Positions 42,751 through 52,082 of a DNA stretch of 64,000 bases are shown here, in pieces. The notes beneath the pieces are model-generated. The model searched no databases. It was given only the letters and a program-made list of their open reading frames with translations, and was not told where the DNA came from. Source of the stretch: Kiritimatiellota bacterium (GTDB lineage: Bacteria > Verrucomicrobiota > Kiritimatiellia > JAAZAB01); the NCBI GenBank assembly GCA_026398415.1, contig JAPLSY010000019.1:1-64000 (forward strand). Reading direction: 5' to 3'. Every line of letters begins with the position of its first letter. Within the stretch, counting starts at the first letter, position 1. Made by a program: the position numbers and the translations under genes.

Positions 42751-43890
42751 TTACGCGCCTTTCTGGTGGCCAGATGAGCGGTATACCTCCAAATTCGGAA
42801 ACTTATAATCTGTGGCCTGGTAATCTGCGAACATGTTCAGGTCCACTACCTGATCCTTGGGGATGTCGTTTGATACCCGTGCTCCATGCAGTTTGTAGAC
42901 CATCGAAGGATGCAGCCCGCCTTTGTGCCCAGGTCGCTTGGCGATAATGTCACCGGACTTAATGACATGACCCTTGGAAAGGTCTTTCGCCGCAACAAGG
43001 ACTTTCCTGCGCCCAGCGCTGCCAACATCTATATTACCCTGTTGGTCAGCCACGAGACAGTTGACGCCCTTGCCCAATGATGCTTCTACATACCTTACTT
43101 TCCTAACCATCTGTGCGAGGGATTTAATATCAACGGAAATCACATTGTCGGCAACAGCGTCGTTGTGCTGATCCAGGAGATGCTTGGAAATCAACACTGG
43201 TTCGCGCGCAGCCACCGCGTATATCAGGAAATCGCTGGTGGTATGCTCTACACAGCCAATTTGTACCCCTAAGCCGGAGAACGCTGCTCGATAGGTATCC
43301 ATTACTCTTAGATTCGCGGTGGAGTATAGCGTGGCTTCTTCACCGCTTTCCTGGGTTGAATGCAGGATGATTATATCTTTGCAGCCGTTCTTTCTCAATA
43401 CATGTACGGCACTCTCGATCTCCGCCAACGTTATGTTGATGTCATGCATTGTTACCGGTACACCCAACGTAGCCACACGCTCCAGATGAAGCGGATTATT
43501 GGCATCATCAGAGTTGATATTCACCATGGGACTTTTCAGCTTTCTAGCCAGTTCGATACTTGGAAAATCCAGGGGCGTGACATAAAGGATCAACCCAATC
43601 TCATCCGCGTAATCAAAAAGGGCGCGCCATTGATCCGGACTGAACGACAACTTTATCCATTCTTCGCGATTATCCAGGTCCTGAAATCCCGTCGTGGCAT
43701 GATAGAAGTCGTAGCCACTGGCGATAAACAGGTCGGCCCCATCGCATCCGCCATCTTTCGCACCCTTAAGAAGTTTCATCGCTTGATCGAAATTGCCCTC
43801 GTGGGAACAGCCTATCTCCGCAGTCAAAAATATCGGCTTGCCGGGACCGATCTCCCTCCCCTTTACAACTATCGTAGATGAACAATCCAT
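42751..43890 (-). CDS. NeuB-like (sialic acid synthase family) protein with altered active site
   Basis: A 379-residue protein with an N-terminal NeuB barrel (IFLTAEIGCSHEGNFDQAM, TPLDFPSIELARKL, TLGVPVTMHDINITLAEI) and a C-terminal SAF/antifreeze-like domain (KVLVAAKDLSKGHVIKSGD, then GGLHPSMVYKLHGA). True NeuB enzymes join phosphoenolpyruvate with an N-acetyl-sugar using Lys in the VKFQ segment and Lys-Ile-x-Ser; here those segments read ADLFIAS and NINSDD, and the StG motif is MHDIN. It is thus a divergent member, perhaps with another acceptor or no activity. No CMP-sialate synthetase gene is nearby. The neighbour upstream is the HEAT protein. Confidence 0.75.
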   Translation of the reverse strand: MDCSSTIVVKGREIGPGKPIFLTAEIGCSHEGNFDQAMKLLKGAKDGGCDGADLFIASGYDFYHATTGFQDLDNREEWIKLSFSPDQWRALFDYADEIGLILYVTPLDFPSIELARKLKSPMVNINSDDANNPLHLERVATLGVPVTMHDINITLAEIESAVHVLRKNGCKDIIILHSTQESGEEATLYSTANLRVMDTYRAAFSGLGVQIGCVEHTTSDFLIYAVAAREPVLISKHLLDQHNDAVADNVISVDIKSLAQMVRKVRYVEASLGKGVNCLVADQQGNIDVGSAGRRKVLVAAKDLSKGHVIKSGDIIAKRPGHKGGLHPSMVYKLHGARVSNDIPKDQVVDLNMFADYQATDYKFPNLEVYRSSGHQKGA

Positions 43891-43970
43891 ATTGCTTCCA
43901 TCCTTTCCATTTTTCGCTTTCCGCCATATTTATATCTGAATCGGTGACAGGATGTAAACGCTCGCCGAGT

Positions 43971-44909
43971 TCAATCATGGACTTCCTGTGCCTGGCGCCG
44001 GCCGATGTGCAGCACAGCATTCGCCGCGGCGACACGCACGTCCTCTTCCGGATCGTCGAGCAGGGAGACGAGCAGCGCCCGGTCGCCAGCTTTGCCGCGC
44101 CGGGCCAGGGCACAAGCCGCTTCGTAACGGACATCCTTAACGGGCTCCGCAGCACAGGCGTACAGGGCTGTCCGTAACCACTGCTGGTCGCCCGGCTCGG
44201 TCGCATGGCAAAACGCGGCGGACAAAAGGTAGATGCGCGCCGAAGATCCCGTGGGCTCCTTCCGGGCCGTGACAACGAGCAGCCGGACGGTCTCCCCGGG
44301 CAATTCCTTTTTGAACCGGAATGCATACCCTGCGATCCCCCGGGTCGTGTCATTCGTGGAGGTCAGAAGTTGGACCAATTTCCGCTGCTCCTCGACCGAG
44401 CCGGTATTGGCGAGCAGCCACTGAGCGTAAGCCGCCAACGCCGCGTTCGCCGATGCCGCGGCGTCAGCCACCGACTTTAGCTCTGCTCCCGCAGGCGCAT
44501 AGCCGAGTTTTGCCAGCGTTTCGGTGGCATTGATCCGGTCGGAGGCGGCAAGCGCACTGCAAATTTTGGCAAGCCACGGCTCAGCCTCCTTGCTATCGCG
44601 AGCCGCCTGCGCCATGACGCGCCACAAACCGATGCGATAATACGGCTCGTCGCCACGAGTCTTCAATGCGCCGGCAAATGCCTCACACACGCCCTGCGGG
44701 TAATCCAGCGTCAAGAGGAACTCTGCGGCATGGATTTTGACCCAGTCTGACGGTGTCGCCAGCGCCTTGCGCAGGATGCCCAGCGTTCGGTCCCGCAATG
44801 CCGGCTCGATGCACGACACCGGAGCCGCTTCACCGGCGGGACCGGACGGAATAACAGAAGCCAACAACAGCAAGACGGCCATAAGTCTAAAAAAAGATCG
44901 TTTGAACAT
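43971..44909 (-). CDS. Secreted HEAT-repeat protein
   Basis: A 312-residue protein with a signal peptide (MFKRSFFRLMAVLLLLASVI) and then helical pairs of the HEAT type, clearest at the end (PVKDVRYEAACALARRGKAG and PEEDVRVAAANAVLHIGRRQ). HEAT arrays serve as protein-binding scaffolds. AAGGAGACATAGC precedes the ATG. It lies downstream of the giant FG-GAP lipoprotein gene on the same strand (121-nt gap) and may be exported with it. Confidence 0.8.
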   Translation of the reverse strand: MFKRSFFRLMAVLLLLASVIPSGPAGEAAPVSCIEPALRDRTLGILRKALATPSDWVKIHAAEFLLTLDYPQGVCEAFAGALKTRGDEPYYRIGLWRVMAQAARDSKEAEPWLAKICSALAASDRINATETLAKLGYAPAGAELKSVADAAASANAALAAYAQWLLANTGSVEEQRKLVQLLTSTNDTTRGIAGYAFRFKKELPGETVRLLVVTARKEPTGSSARIYLLSAAFCHATEPGDQQWLRTALYACAAEPVKDVRYEAACALARRGKAGDRALLVSLLDDPEEDVRVAAANAVLHIGRRQAQEVHD

Positions 44910-45030
44910 GCTATGTCTCCTTGACCGATTGCTCTTGCCTTATCGGCCTTGTGCCGGTGGTGTCCAAAAGCACAGCCACAGGCGGTGTCTTATCCAATCA
45001 AATTTTACCATCGGCTCTTATGTGTACACA

Positions 45031-48000
45031 TTACTCCCGGATTTCCGTAATCGCCACCTTGACCGGCGTTTCTTCCAGGAACGACCGGTAGAACACGCTC
45101 TTGCCCGGATCGGTGGAGGTGACCAGGTCGAGATGCTTATCGCCGTTCAGGTCCACGGCATTGAGCTTGACGTCGTGGTGGGCATCCAGCATGTTGTTCA
45201 GCTTTTTCATCGGCTGGCGCATCGCGAAGACCGGCTCAGTCCGCGTGCCCACGTTCCGGAAAAAGTCCACGGTTGAATTATACCTCAAGCCACCACCAAG
45301 TGACGACGTGATGATGTCGATAAGTCCGTCCTCGTCCCAGTCAACCAGTGTGACCATGGTGCGTGGCTGGCACAGGAAGGCACTGCCATCCCTGTGCGTG
45401 AGCGTGACACCGGGGCCCAGTTGCGGCCGGGTCTTCGTGCCGACATTCGGGAAGAATACGAGGCGGCCCTCGCTCCACGTTTCCTGTTCGGGCTTGTCAT
45501 AGCCTTTGCCCCTGCGGCCGTCGGTAATCACCATGACCATGTCGAGCAGCCCGTCCCCGTTCATGTCCGCAATACCCGGCGTGCAGCGGTAGCCGACCTT
45601 GAGCCGGTTGCCGGAGACACCCTGCGCGCTATTCGCATTCCCGTCAAAGGCAAGGGTGAACAGCGCTTTTCCCGCGGCATCCTGGATCTCGAACTCGTCC
45701 AGCACGCCATCTGCGGGCGACGAAAAATCGGTCGGATGGTCCGCCCACCGGCCGGGGTATTCGCGTTCCCGCTGCACCCCCATCCAGGCATGGCTGCCAA
45801 TGTGCATGCGCGTGCCAACCGGCACGTTCCGGACGGGCTCCGGACTGGATGCGAGCGTCTTGCCATCGACGGCGAGCGTCATCCCGTTTGTTCCCCACGC
45901 GGCTTCGATCCGATACCACGCGCGGTTGTCCCACGCCAGGGTCGGCGCCTCAAGGCGGCGCTCTCCGGCCTGGAAGCAAAGTTGACCCTGGGCAGTCACG
46001 AACAACGCAAATGGAGCCGGGACCTTGAGATCGGGCAAGTTTCCCTGATAATGGCGCATCAGGGCATCGTCCGCAACCTTGCTTGCTCCCGGAGTGGGCG
46101 CGGTATGGAAGAAATAATGCTCCCGGTTCTCGCCGGTTGCCGGCCACTCCGGCTTGAACCAGAACTGGATCTTGCCGCCAGCCGACGCAAACGCGCCCGC
46201 GGTGCGGTACGAGAGGTAATCCAGGAACGTCTTGTCATTGATCAGGGCACCCTGGCCGGTCTTGCCAGGGACGAACCGCACGTGGTCGCACGTCCCGCCA
46301 CCCGGCCGCAATTCCACTTCCGGCGCAAACCGATTCCCGCCCAGATTCTCGTAGTAGTGCAGGTATCCGAACCGCCAGCCATGCTCGGAGTTCATGAGCA
46401 GATCGAGGTCACCATCGCCGTCCCAGTCTACCGGAACAACGCCGGCATAGAGGGCTCTGTACTCGATGGGGTCAGGGCAGCCATACCAGTCCTGCCGGTT
46501 GTTCGGGTCCACGGGAATGGTTTTGGTCTCGCGGAAGAGACCATCCTGCCAGACCGTCACTTCGAGATCGAGGCAGTAGGCAGCGGGCAAGAGATGGTCC
46601 AGGTCGCCATCGCCATCCCAGTCTACCATGGCCTGCGCGCGCAGGTTGCTGCGCGGCATCTCCTCTTGCTGGGCCAATGGCGGACGCAAGGACCGGCCGA
46701 GTTTGAGATGATGCCGATCGCCTTCATTGATATAAACTCTGCACCCGGTCGAGCGTACCATGTCCAAATCGCCATCGCCATCATAGTCTGACCAGGATAT
46801 GGATGGAAAGTAGAACCCGATGTCCAGCGGCTTGTCACCAATATTGAGCTGACGGCCCGGCGCCAGGGTGAAATGCGTCTTGTCGCCGGTGTTCTCGTAC
46901 AGCCAGACGTGTGGCGGCACACAGACGGTCAGGTCCAAGTCGCCGTCCGCGTCAAGGTCGGCAAGGGCCGGAGACGTCATCCGGCCTTCACGCTCAACGT
47001 CAGGATTCCGGACAATGGCGGCATCAAGCACCTGGCCCGGTTTGAAGACCGGAGTTCCGTCCGGGTCCAACCCCGTGCCTTCGTGCAGGCTCAGCCGCTC
47101 GGCATCCTTGCCGGACACCACCACGATGGCATCGGCAATTCCATCGCCGGTTACGTCGCCAAAGGCGGCCATACCCTTGCCCTTGGGCAGGCCGCGCGGA
47201 ACGCGTCCCGGCGCCATGACCGGAAACGTCGCCGGGCCGAGATTGCGGTGGAATTTGTACCCTGCGCGGTTGTACCCGCGCAGGAAAATGTCCACGCGAC
47301 CATCGCCATCGAAATCGACCGGGCTGGGCATGGAAAAATTAATGCCGTGATTATTGTTGATTGCGGCGGTTATCGGTATGCCGGCGGTATCGCGCACGAG
47401 CCAATGCTCGCGTTCCGAGAACTGCGGTTTGTTGGTTGTCCCGAGGTTCAACCACACATTGCAATAGTCGGTCCAGCGGCCGGCAACCGCATCCTGCTTG
47501 CCGTCGCCATTCCAGTCAAGGAACGCACAGGTCCAGAGATCCCCCGGCAGGGAATCGTTGACCGCATTGTCGAAGTAGAAGTGGTCGCCGTCGCCGAGTG
47601 TGCGCATACCTTTCTCGGGCGGACGTTCCGGCGGCGGCAGGAAACGCACGGCAAACTGCCGGGCGCCGCGGTCCTGCATTGTCCAGGCCAGGACGCCGCG
47701 TTTCGGGTCAAGGCGGTCGAACCGGGAATTGCAGAGGAACCGGTGCGCCCCATTCGCGCCGGGCTGCTGAGGCTGAAGACTCCCCTTTGCGTCCACCTCC
47801 ACCACCTGCATTTCGTAAGGGTTGACCGGGTGCCCGAGCGCGGCTTCGACCAGACGCAGGTCGAGATGCACCTTGGCCGGATACGACTGGTGCGGCGTAT
47901 CGCCGGGGTCCACGGAAAGCAGCAGCTCCCCGACCGGTTTCTCATCCACCCCCGGGATGACCGTTTGGCCACCACTGCGGACTGCGCACGCGCGCCAAGG

Positions 48001-49452
48001 GGTCAGCCACTGCCCAACCTGGTTCCATTCCGTCTCGAACTCGCTGAGTTCCTGCACACCGCCTGCCGGCAGTTTTCCCAGCCGTTCGGCAAACTGCGCG
48101 AGTTGGGCGCCATACAGGTCCCGGACAGCCCGGTCAAGCGGCGACTGGGTCTGCGCCGCAAATCGCTTGTTCCACATCGCCAGTTCGTCCTGCAATTGTG
48201 ATCGCAATTGGCTAAGCTGCCTATTGTTGTCCGCCAGTTGCTCCGCAGTCAGCCACTCAATTTCGCGGACGCTAATTTCACGCTTCGCCGGCGGCAACGG
48301 TGCGTTGTCCGCACGCCCGATACGCCGCCCCACGTCATAGGTCGAAGGCATTACGACCCGGAACCGGCTGACCTTCCGGGGTGCAAACTGTGCCACAACG
48401 TAGAAGGGACCCGGCTTGCCGTTGTACCGCGGCACGGGCACGGCCGCGCCGAGGGCCTGCCACTGGTTGCTGATCCAGCCCTGAACCTCGATTTGGCGCG
48501 GTGAGCACTCGGTGCTGGGCATCTGCCAGTAGGCGAGAGCGCCCGGGTGAACCCGCACCATCGCCAGTTGCACAGGACAGGGGAGGATGACCTCGACAAA
48601 ATTCGAGCAACCGGTTCCGGACCACGAGCCGGATTGGCCCATATCGCCGTCAATCAGTTTCCAGGGGATTTGGTCGGCCGCCGCCGCGCCGGTGCGCACT
48701 AACGTTCCCAAAGTGGCCGGTTCGCGGTAGAGCCGGATCTCATCAATTAGTCCCGGGCAGGTCTCACCGTTCGACAGGTTCGCCCCGATGGATACGACGG
48801 GCTGCATGGCGCCCAGGCTGAACGGCGTTCCCCGCCGTACGGCATCGGTCACTTCGCGCCCGTTAAAGAACAAGGACACGAAACCGCCGGCGCTATCCCA
48901 GCTTCCGGCCAGGTGGTACCACTCGCCCGGATTCCAGGAATAATCCCGGCCTTCGGTCGCCATGGCCTCGAACCGAGTGCCGTTCCGGTCGCAAATGACC
49001 ATGAACAGCCCATTGCGGCCGCCCGCGCCACTCTTGTACATGGAGATGCTTGCCTTCCCGGATGCTTCGCCGCGAATGTCAAAAAACCGGTGGTAGGCGT
49101 TGTCCGCACTGGCAAAGTCCGGCCGGATCCACATCTCGATGGCGCCGGCTTCCGGGTTGAACTCCGCAGGCAAGGCAAAGCGCAGGGGTTTGTCCGTAAT
49201 CACCGCGGCCAGGCCGGTTTTGCCGGGAGCGGTTTGAACCGCAACGTCGAGCGGCGCCGGATCCGGCGGCCGGCTCGCAGGATCGAAAGAAATTGACAGA
49301 ATTGCCGGGCCCGGCTGAGGAAAACCAGGGACAGCCGGGGCATGTTTTTTAACGGCGCAGGAGGACAACATTTGGATACACAAGAGGGCCGCAAGGCAAT
49401 ATGTGAAGCGCATGACCCCGATCTTTATCGGTAAATTCTGTCGCGTAGCCAT
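45031..49452 (-). CDS. Giant FG-GAP/VCBS and LamG repeat lipoprotein
   Basis: A 1473-residue lipoprotein. The signal is unusual: a 13-residue polar start precedes MRFTYCLAALL and the lipobox MLSSC; an excellent AGGAGG site fixes the start at 49452. Domain order: LamG-like sandwich (about 60-255), discoidin-like region (about 260-385), a helical linker (about 400-470), a beta region (about 490-620), a long FG-GAP block with calcium-binding DxDGDGxxD repeats (about 635-1060; VDFDGDGRVD, VDWDGDGDLDHLL and others), a second LamG-like domain (about 1090-1290), and three more FG-GAP units to the end. It is likely a surface adhesin or glycan-binding scaffold. No enzymatic motif is seen. Confidence 0.85.
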   Translation of the reverse strand: MATRQNLPIKIGVMRFTYCLAALLCIQMLSSCAVKKHAPAVPGFPQPGPAILSISFDPASRPPDPAPLDVAVQTAPGKTGLAAVITDKPLRFALPAEFNPEAGAIEMWIRPDFASADNAYHRFFDIRGEASGKASISMYKSGAGGRNGLFMVICDRNGTRFEAMATEGRDYSWNPGEWYHLAGSWDSAGGFVSLFFNGREVTDAVRRGTPFSLGAMQPVVSIGANLSNGETCPGLIDEIRLYREPATLGTLVRTGAAAADQIPWKLIDGDMGQSGSWSGTGCSNFVEVILPCPVQLAMVRVHPGALAYWQMPSTECSPRQIEVQGWISNQWQALGAAVPVPRYNGKPGPFYVVAQFAPRKVSRFRVVMPSTYDVGRRIGRADNAPLPPAKREISVREIEWLTAEQLADNNRQLSQLRSQLQDELAMWNKRFAAQTQSPLDRAVRDLYGAQLAQFAERLGKLPAGGVQELSEFETEWNQVGQWLTPWRACAVRSGGQTVIPGVDEKPVGELLLSVDPGDTPHQSYPAKVHLDLRLVEAALGHPVNPYEMQVVEVDAKGSLQPQQPGANGAHRFLCNSRFDRLDPKRGVLAWTMQDRGARQFAVRFLPPPERPPEKGMRTLGDGDHFYFDNAVNDSLPGDLWTCAFLDWNGDGKQDAVAGRWTDYCNVWLNLGTTNKPQFSEREHWLVRDTAGIPITAAINNNHGINFSMPSPVDFDGDGRVDIFLRGYNRAGYKFHRNLGPATFPVMAPGRVPRGLPKGKGMAAFGDVTGDGIADAIVVVSGKDAERLSLHEGTGLDPDGTPVFKPGQVLDAAIVRNPDVEREGRMTSPALADLDADGDLDLTVCVPPHVWLYENTGDKTHFTLAPGRQLNIGDKPLDIGFYFPSISWSDYDGDGDLDMVRSTGCRVYINEGDRHHLKLGRSLRPPLAQQEEMPRSNLRAQAMVDWDGDGDLDHLLPAAYCLDLEVTVWQDGLFRETKTIPVDPNNRQDWYGCPDPIEYRALYAGVVPVDWDGDGDLDLLMNSEHGWRFGYLHYYENLGGNRFAPEVELRPGGGTCDHVRFVPGKTGQGALINDKTFLDYLSYRTAGAFASAGGKIQFWFKPEWPATGENREHYFFHTAPTPGASKVADDALMRHYQGNLPDLKVPAPFALFVTAQGQLCFQAGERRLEAPTLAWDNRAWYRIEAAWGTNGMTLAVDGKTLASSPEPVRNVPVGTRMHIGSHAWMGVQREREYPGRWADHPTDFSSPADGVLDEFEIQDAAGKALFTLAFDGNANSAQGVSGNRLKVGYRCTPGIADMNGDGLLDMVMVITDGRRGKGYDKPEQETWSEGRLVFFPNVGTKTRPQLGPGVTLTHRDGSAFLCQPRTMVTLVDWDEDGLIDIITSSLGGGLRYNSTVDFFRNVGTRTEPVFAMRQPMKKLNNMLDAHHDVKLNAVDLNGDKHLDLVTSTDPGKSVFYRSFLEETPVKVAITEIRE

Positions 49453-49473
49453 GGATAACCTCCTGATTTGGGT

Positions 49474-50079
49474 TTACTCCTCCGGTTCCGTATATTTTGG
49501 CGTGGAAATCGGATGCATTTGCCGCCATTCCCACGGCGGGACGGGTAGTGCTCCCGCCCACAGCCCGAGGCGCAGGGCCCGGGCCTGTTGCTCAGCCGTA
49601 TCCAGTTCATCGTTGTCGGAATACCGCTTGTCATGCCAGGCACAACCTTCGGCCAACACTTCCTCGTTGATCCAACGATCACCCAGGTTGACCGTGCCGA
49701 CGATATGATTGAACCGGTCTTTTTCGAAATACGTCACCCGCACGACACGGCCCATAAGCTTAGCGGCCAGCTTTTGCCTGGAAGTGTCGCCATAGGGCTG
49801 ATTCTTTTCCGGCGCATCGATTTCCGCCAGATGGACGATGGTGGGTGTCTCTTCCGGCGACGGGTTCAGGTCCAATTCTTCTCCAAAGCCCCACGGCTCA
49901 ACAACATCCTGCTCCGTGTAAGGACGCTGGCGGACATCCAGGAACGTAAACGTGTCGCCCGACGTAACCCGGATCACCTGGCCGGTTACCACCACCGTCT
50001 GCGCCACCAGCACCTGCCCGGCCAGGAGCAATCCGAATACAAATGGCATGCGTGCTTTTGATTTCAGGGCGTTATTCAA
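49474..50079 (-). CDS. Secreted SNase-like (thermonuclease fold) protein with substituted catalytic arginines
   Basis: A protein of up to 201 residues with a signal peptide (MPFVFGLLLAGQVLVAQ) and a staphylococcal-nuclease-like OB fold (VVVTGQVIRVTSGDTFTFLD, HLAEIDAPEKNQPYG). Calcium and Glu positions are kept (IDAPE), but the two catalytic Arg positions read His: HLAEIDAPE instead of RLxxxDxPE, and DRFNHIVG instead of DRYGRxVA. The start is a TTG at 50079 (giving a basic n-region) or an ATG at 50049. It lies 21 nt upstream of the giant lipoprotein gene and is probably co-transcribed with it. Confidence 0.78.
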   Translation of the reverse strand: MNNALKSKARMPFVFGLLLAGQVLVAQTVVVTGQVIRVTSGDTFTFLDVRQRPYTEQDVVEPWGFGEELDLNPSPEETPTIVHLAEIDAPEKNQPYGDTSRQKLAAKLMGRVVRVTYFEKDRFNHIVGTVNLGDRWINEEVLAEGCAWHDKRYSDNDELDTAEQQARALRLGLWAGALPVPPWEWRQMHPISTPKYTEPEE

Positions 50080-50146
50080 ACATTTCTTACCTTAATTTTG
50101 CATAGGTCAGTTTGGTGGTATCAGGGTCATTTCCGGCGGAAACAGT

Positions 50147-51505
50147 TCAGCGTACAGTTTGCGCTATTTTCCGCCAGGCATCAATAAGCCGATCGGCTGT
50201 TTGGACGGAAAAGAGATTGGAACGGGGGGTCGTTTCATAGCCGCCGCGCCCATAATTAAATGCATTGGGAATATACGCGCCACCCACACGCAGATTGCCG
50301 GTGCCGTTCGAATGGGAGACAACCATGGCGTTATAATGCGTGAAAATCTTCTTTTTAATTTCCAGCCCTATCTCGACAAAAGGTTCGCAAGGGAGGGAAA
50401 CTATACAGAAATTCCCCAGGAAAATCCCCACGAGATTGAATTTTCGGGCTTCATGATCGTTGCACAAGTCCAGCAGGTTCCGGGCAAAATATTTCAAGAC
50501 TTTCGGTTCTTTTCTGGCCAGGTCTTCAGAAGTCATATCCGCGCCTGGCCCAACGTCGGGAAGATCTTTATATTTTTCCAGAACAAGTTTCGCTTCGGCC
50601 AATTCGTTATCCGGAATTTCCCGGGGACCGCAAACCACCTCCATCTGCCGGGTAAACAGCGTAAAATCCTTGAGCGGCCGCAATTTGGGCAGGGCCTTTT
50701 CCACGGAAGCGGCATAACCGCAGCCAACCCGCTCCGCTTCGGCATAACAGGTCTGATTCATATCGGTGCTGACATCGAAATGATTGATGTTGCCGGAGGC
50801 CCCGATGAGCGGCAAGACCATTGAGCCGCCGCCCAAACCGGACTGAATCCGGCGTATAAAAAATCCGGGCCAATCCGCGGAAACATCACTGCCGCCGATT
50901 GTGTCGGTATGGTTTACAATATTGGCAATCAGGACCTTCAGTTTGCCGCCGCTTTTAATGCCAATGAGCGGGATTTTGCAATCAACTTCACCTTCGGGGC
51001 GGTCAATTGCCGGGTTCAGTTTACCCGGATTGGTAACCACGGTGCCGTCTTTCATCCAATATCTGCGGTTAAAACAGAATCGTTTGTCTTCGGCCAGCCC
51101 GCCGAACACTTCACCGCGCACCATCCCGCCCAAAGCCTCGCGCAGCGCCTCGGCAGCTTTTTTCACCGCAAACGGGATATAATCGGGATGAATACCGGCT
51201 TTGATCGTCCGCACTTCGGGGGCGGTGTGCGAATGCGTGGCGGTAACGATCATATTGCGGAAGGAAAGTTCCTTTATATCGGAGATTTCCTTATAAAACG
51301 CATCGGCCAACTCCTGGGAGACCGTGACCAGATCAAACTGCACAATAGCGCAATATTGTTCAAGCTGTTTCAACACCAAAACCCTGACTTCAACATCGTC
51401 AAGGATCTTCCGCCACATGCGCACATTTAAATATCCAGCAAGCGATATCGGCATTTGCGGAGTAATGGTCCTTCGACTTATCCCAAAATATAATTCCTTA
51501 CCCAT
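50147..51505 (-). CDS. Neutral/alkaline ceramidase N-terminal domain-like protein
   Basis: A 452-residue protein matching the N-terminal catalytic domain of neutral ceramidases: GISRRTITPQMPISLAGYL at the start, VTATHSHTAPE near residue 91 with metal-binding His, ANIVNHTDTIGG near residue 190, and PLIGASGNINHFDV near residue 228 where the usual serine motif lies. No signal peptide and no C-terminal domain. PVC bacteria carry many of these and their substrates are mostly unknown. The ATG at 51505 follows AAGGAG; the frame runs upstream to 51736. Confidence 0.75.
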   Translation of the reverse strand: MGKELYFGISRRTITPQMPISLAGYLNVRMWRKILDDVEVRVLVLKQLEQYCAIVQFDLVTVSQELADAFYKEISDIKELSFRNMIVTATHSHTAPEVRTIKAGIHPDYIPFAVKKAAEALREALGGMVRGEVFGGLAEDKRFCFNRRYWMKDGTVVTNPGKLNPAIDRPEGEVDCKIPLIGIKSGGKLKVLIANIVNHTDTIGGSDVSADWPGFFIRRIQSGLGGGSMVLPLIGASGNINHFDVSTDMNQTCYAEAERVGCGYAASVEKALPKLRPLKDFTLFTRQMEVVCGPREIPDNELAEAKLVLEKYKDLPDVGPGADMTSEDLARKEPKVLKYFARNLLDLCNDHEARKFNLVGIFLGNFCIVSLPCEPFVEIGLEIKKKIFTHYNAMVVSHSNGTGNLRVGGAYIPNAFNYGRGGYETTPRSNLFSVQTADRLIDAWRKIAQTVR

Positions 51506-51590
51506 GGCACAAAACTCCTTGCTGCGTCCTGTAATATGATTTGTTCGCGCTGCTGTCAAAGATAATCCTCGTTGAGGGGGCGGGTAGGTG

Positions 51591-52082
51591 TTAAAAATCC
51601 CAGCCCAGCCCGTATTCGGTCTGCATGCCGAGGGCATTCTGAATTTGAGCGGCGGTAATACTGATATTCTGGCCCAACCCTCGTTCCAGGAGATCGTCGG
51701 CGACGGCCATACCCACCCCGACAAACAAATAGGCACGCGCGGTCAAAGCCAATCGGAAACCGATAATGGCCTTGTGATACGAGCGTAGAACGCTTGTGTA
51801 ATTCGGCTCGTAGGGATTCTGTGGCGCCACGACGGTTGTTACGGACTCAACCCGGGACCCGAAATAAAATTTCGACTGCGGCGTGGTGTTCCGCGACCGG
51901 CTCGGCAATTGCTGGTCCGGCGATTGCCGGATCGATACCGTCTTTCGTACAACCACAGGCAGGTTAGTTGCCGCCAGAGCGTCCCCGGCAATCCCGGCAA
52001 CCGGACGCCACAACAGCATGGCAGTAAAGAGCCCCAATGCGCAAGCGCAAGACCAGCGACCTTGTTTGCCCCGCACTATCAA
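51591..52082 (-). CDS. Small secreted protein, unknown function
   Basis: A protein of about 163 residues starting at a TTG (52082) that overlaps the stop of the upstream FG-GAP gene, with GGAAG in front; a GTG at 52076 is an alternative. A signal-like stretch (CACALGLFTAMLLWRPVAGIAG) is followed by a polar region and two hydrophobic stretches (HKAIIGFRLALTARAYLFVG, VGMAVADDLL). I do not recognise the family. The overlap suggests it works with the FG-GAP protein upstream. Confidence 0.55.
   Translation of the reverse strand: MIVRGKQGRWSCACALGLFTAMLLWRPVAGIAGDALAATNLPVVVRKTVSIRQSPDQQLPSRSRNTTPQSKFYFGSRVESVTTVVAPQNPYEPNYTSVLRSYHKAIIGFRLALTARAYLFVGVGMAVADDLLERGLGQNISITAAQIQNALGMQTEYGLGWDF

Noticed and set aside
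45394..46791. Long plus-strand open frame opposite the giant lipoprotein gene
   Set aside because: It mirrors the GC-rich, repeat-containing minus-strand gene; composition is Arg/Pro/Val-rich without domains, and there is no ribosome site.
46873..48201. Second long plus-strand open frame opposite the same gene
   Set aside because: Shadow of the calcium-repeat coding strand; no motifs, no site, no sensible neighbours.
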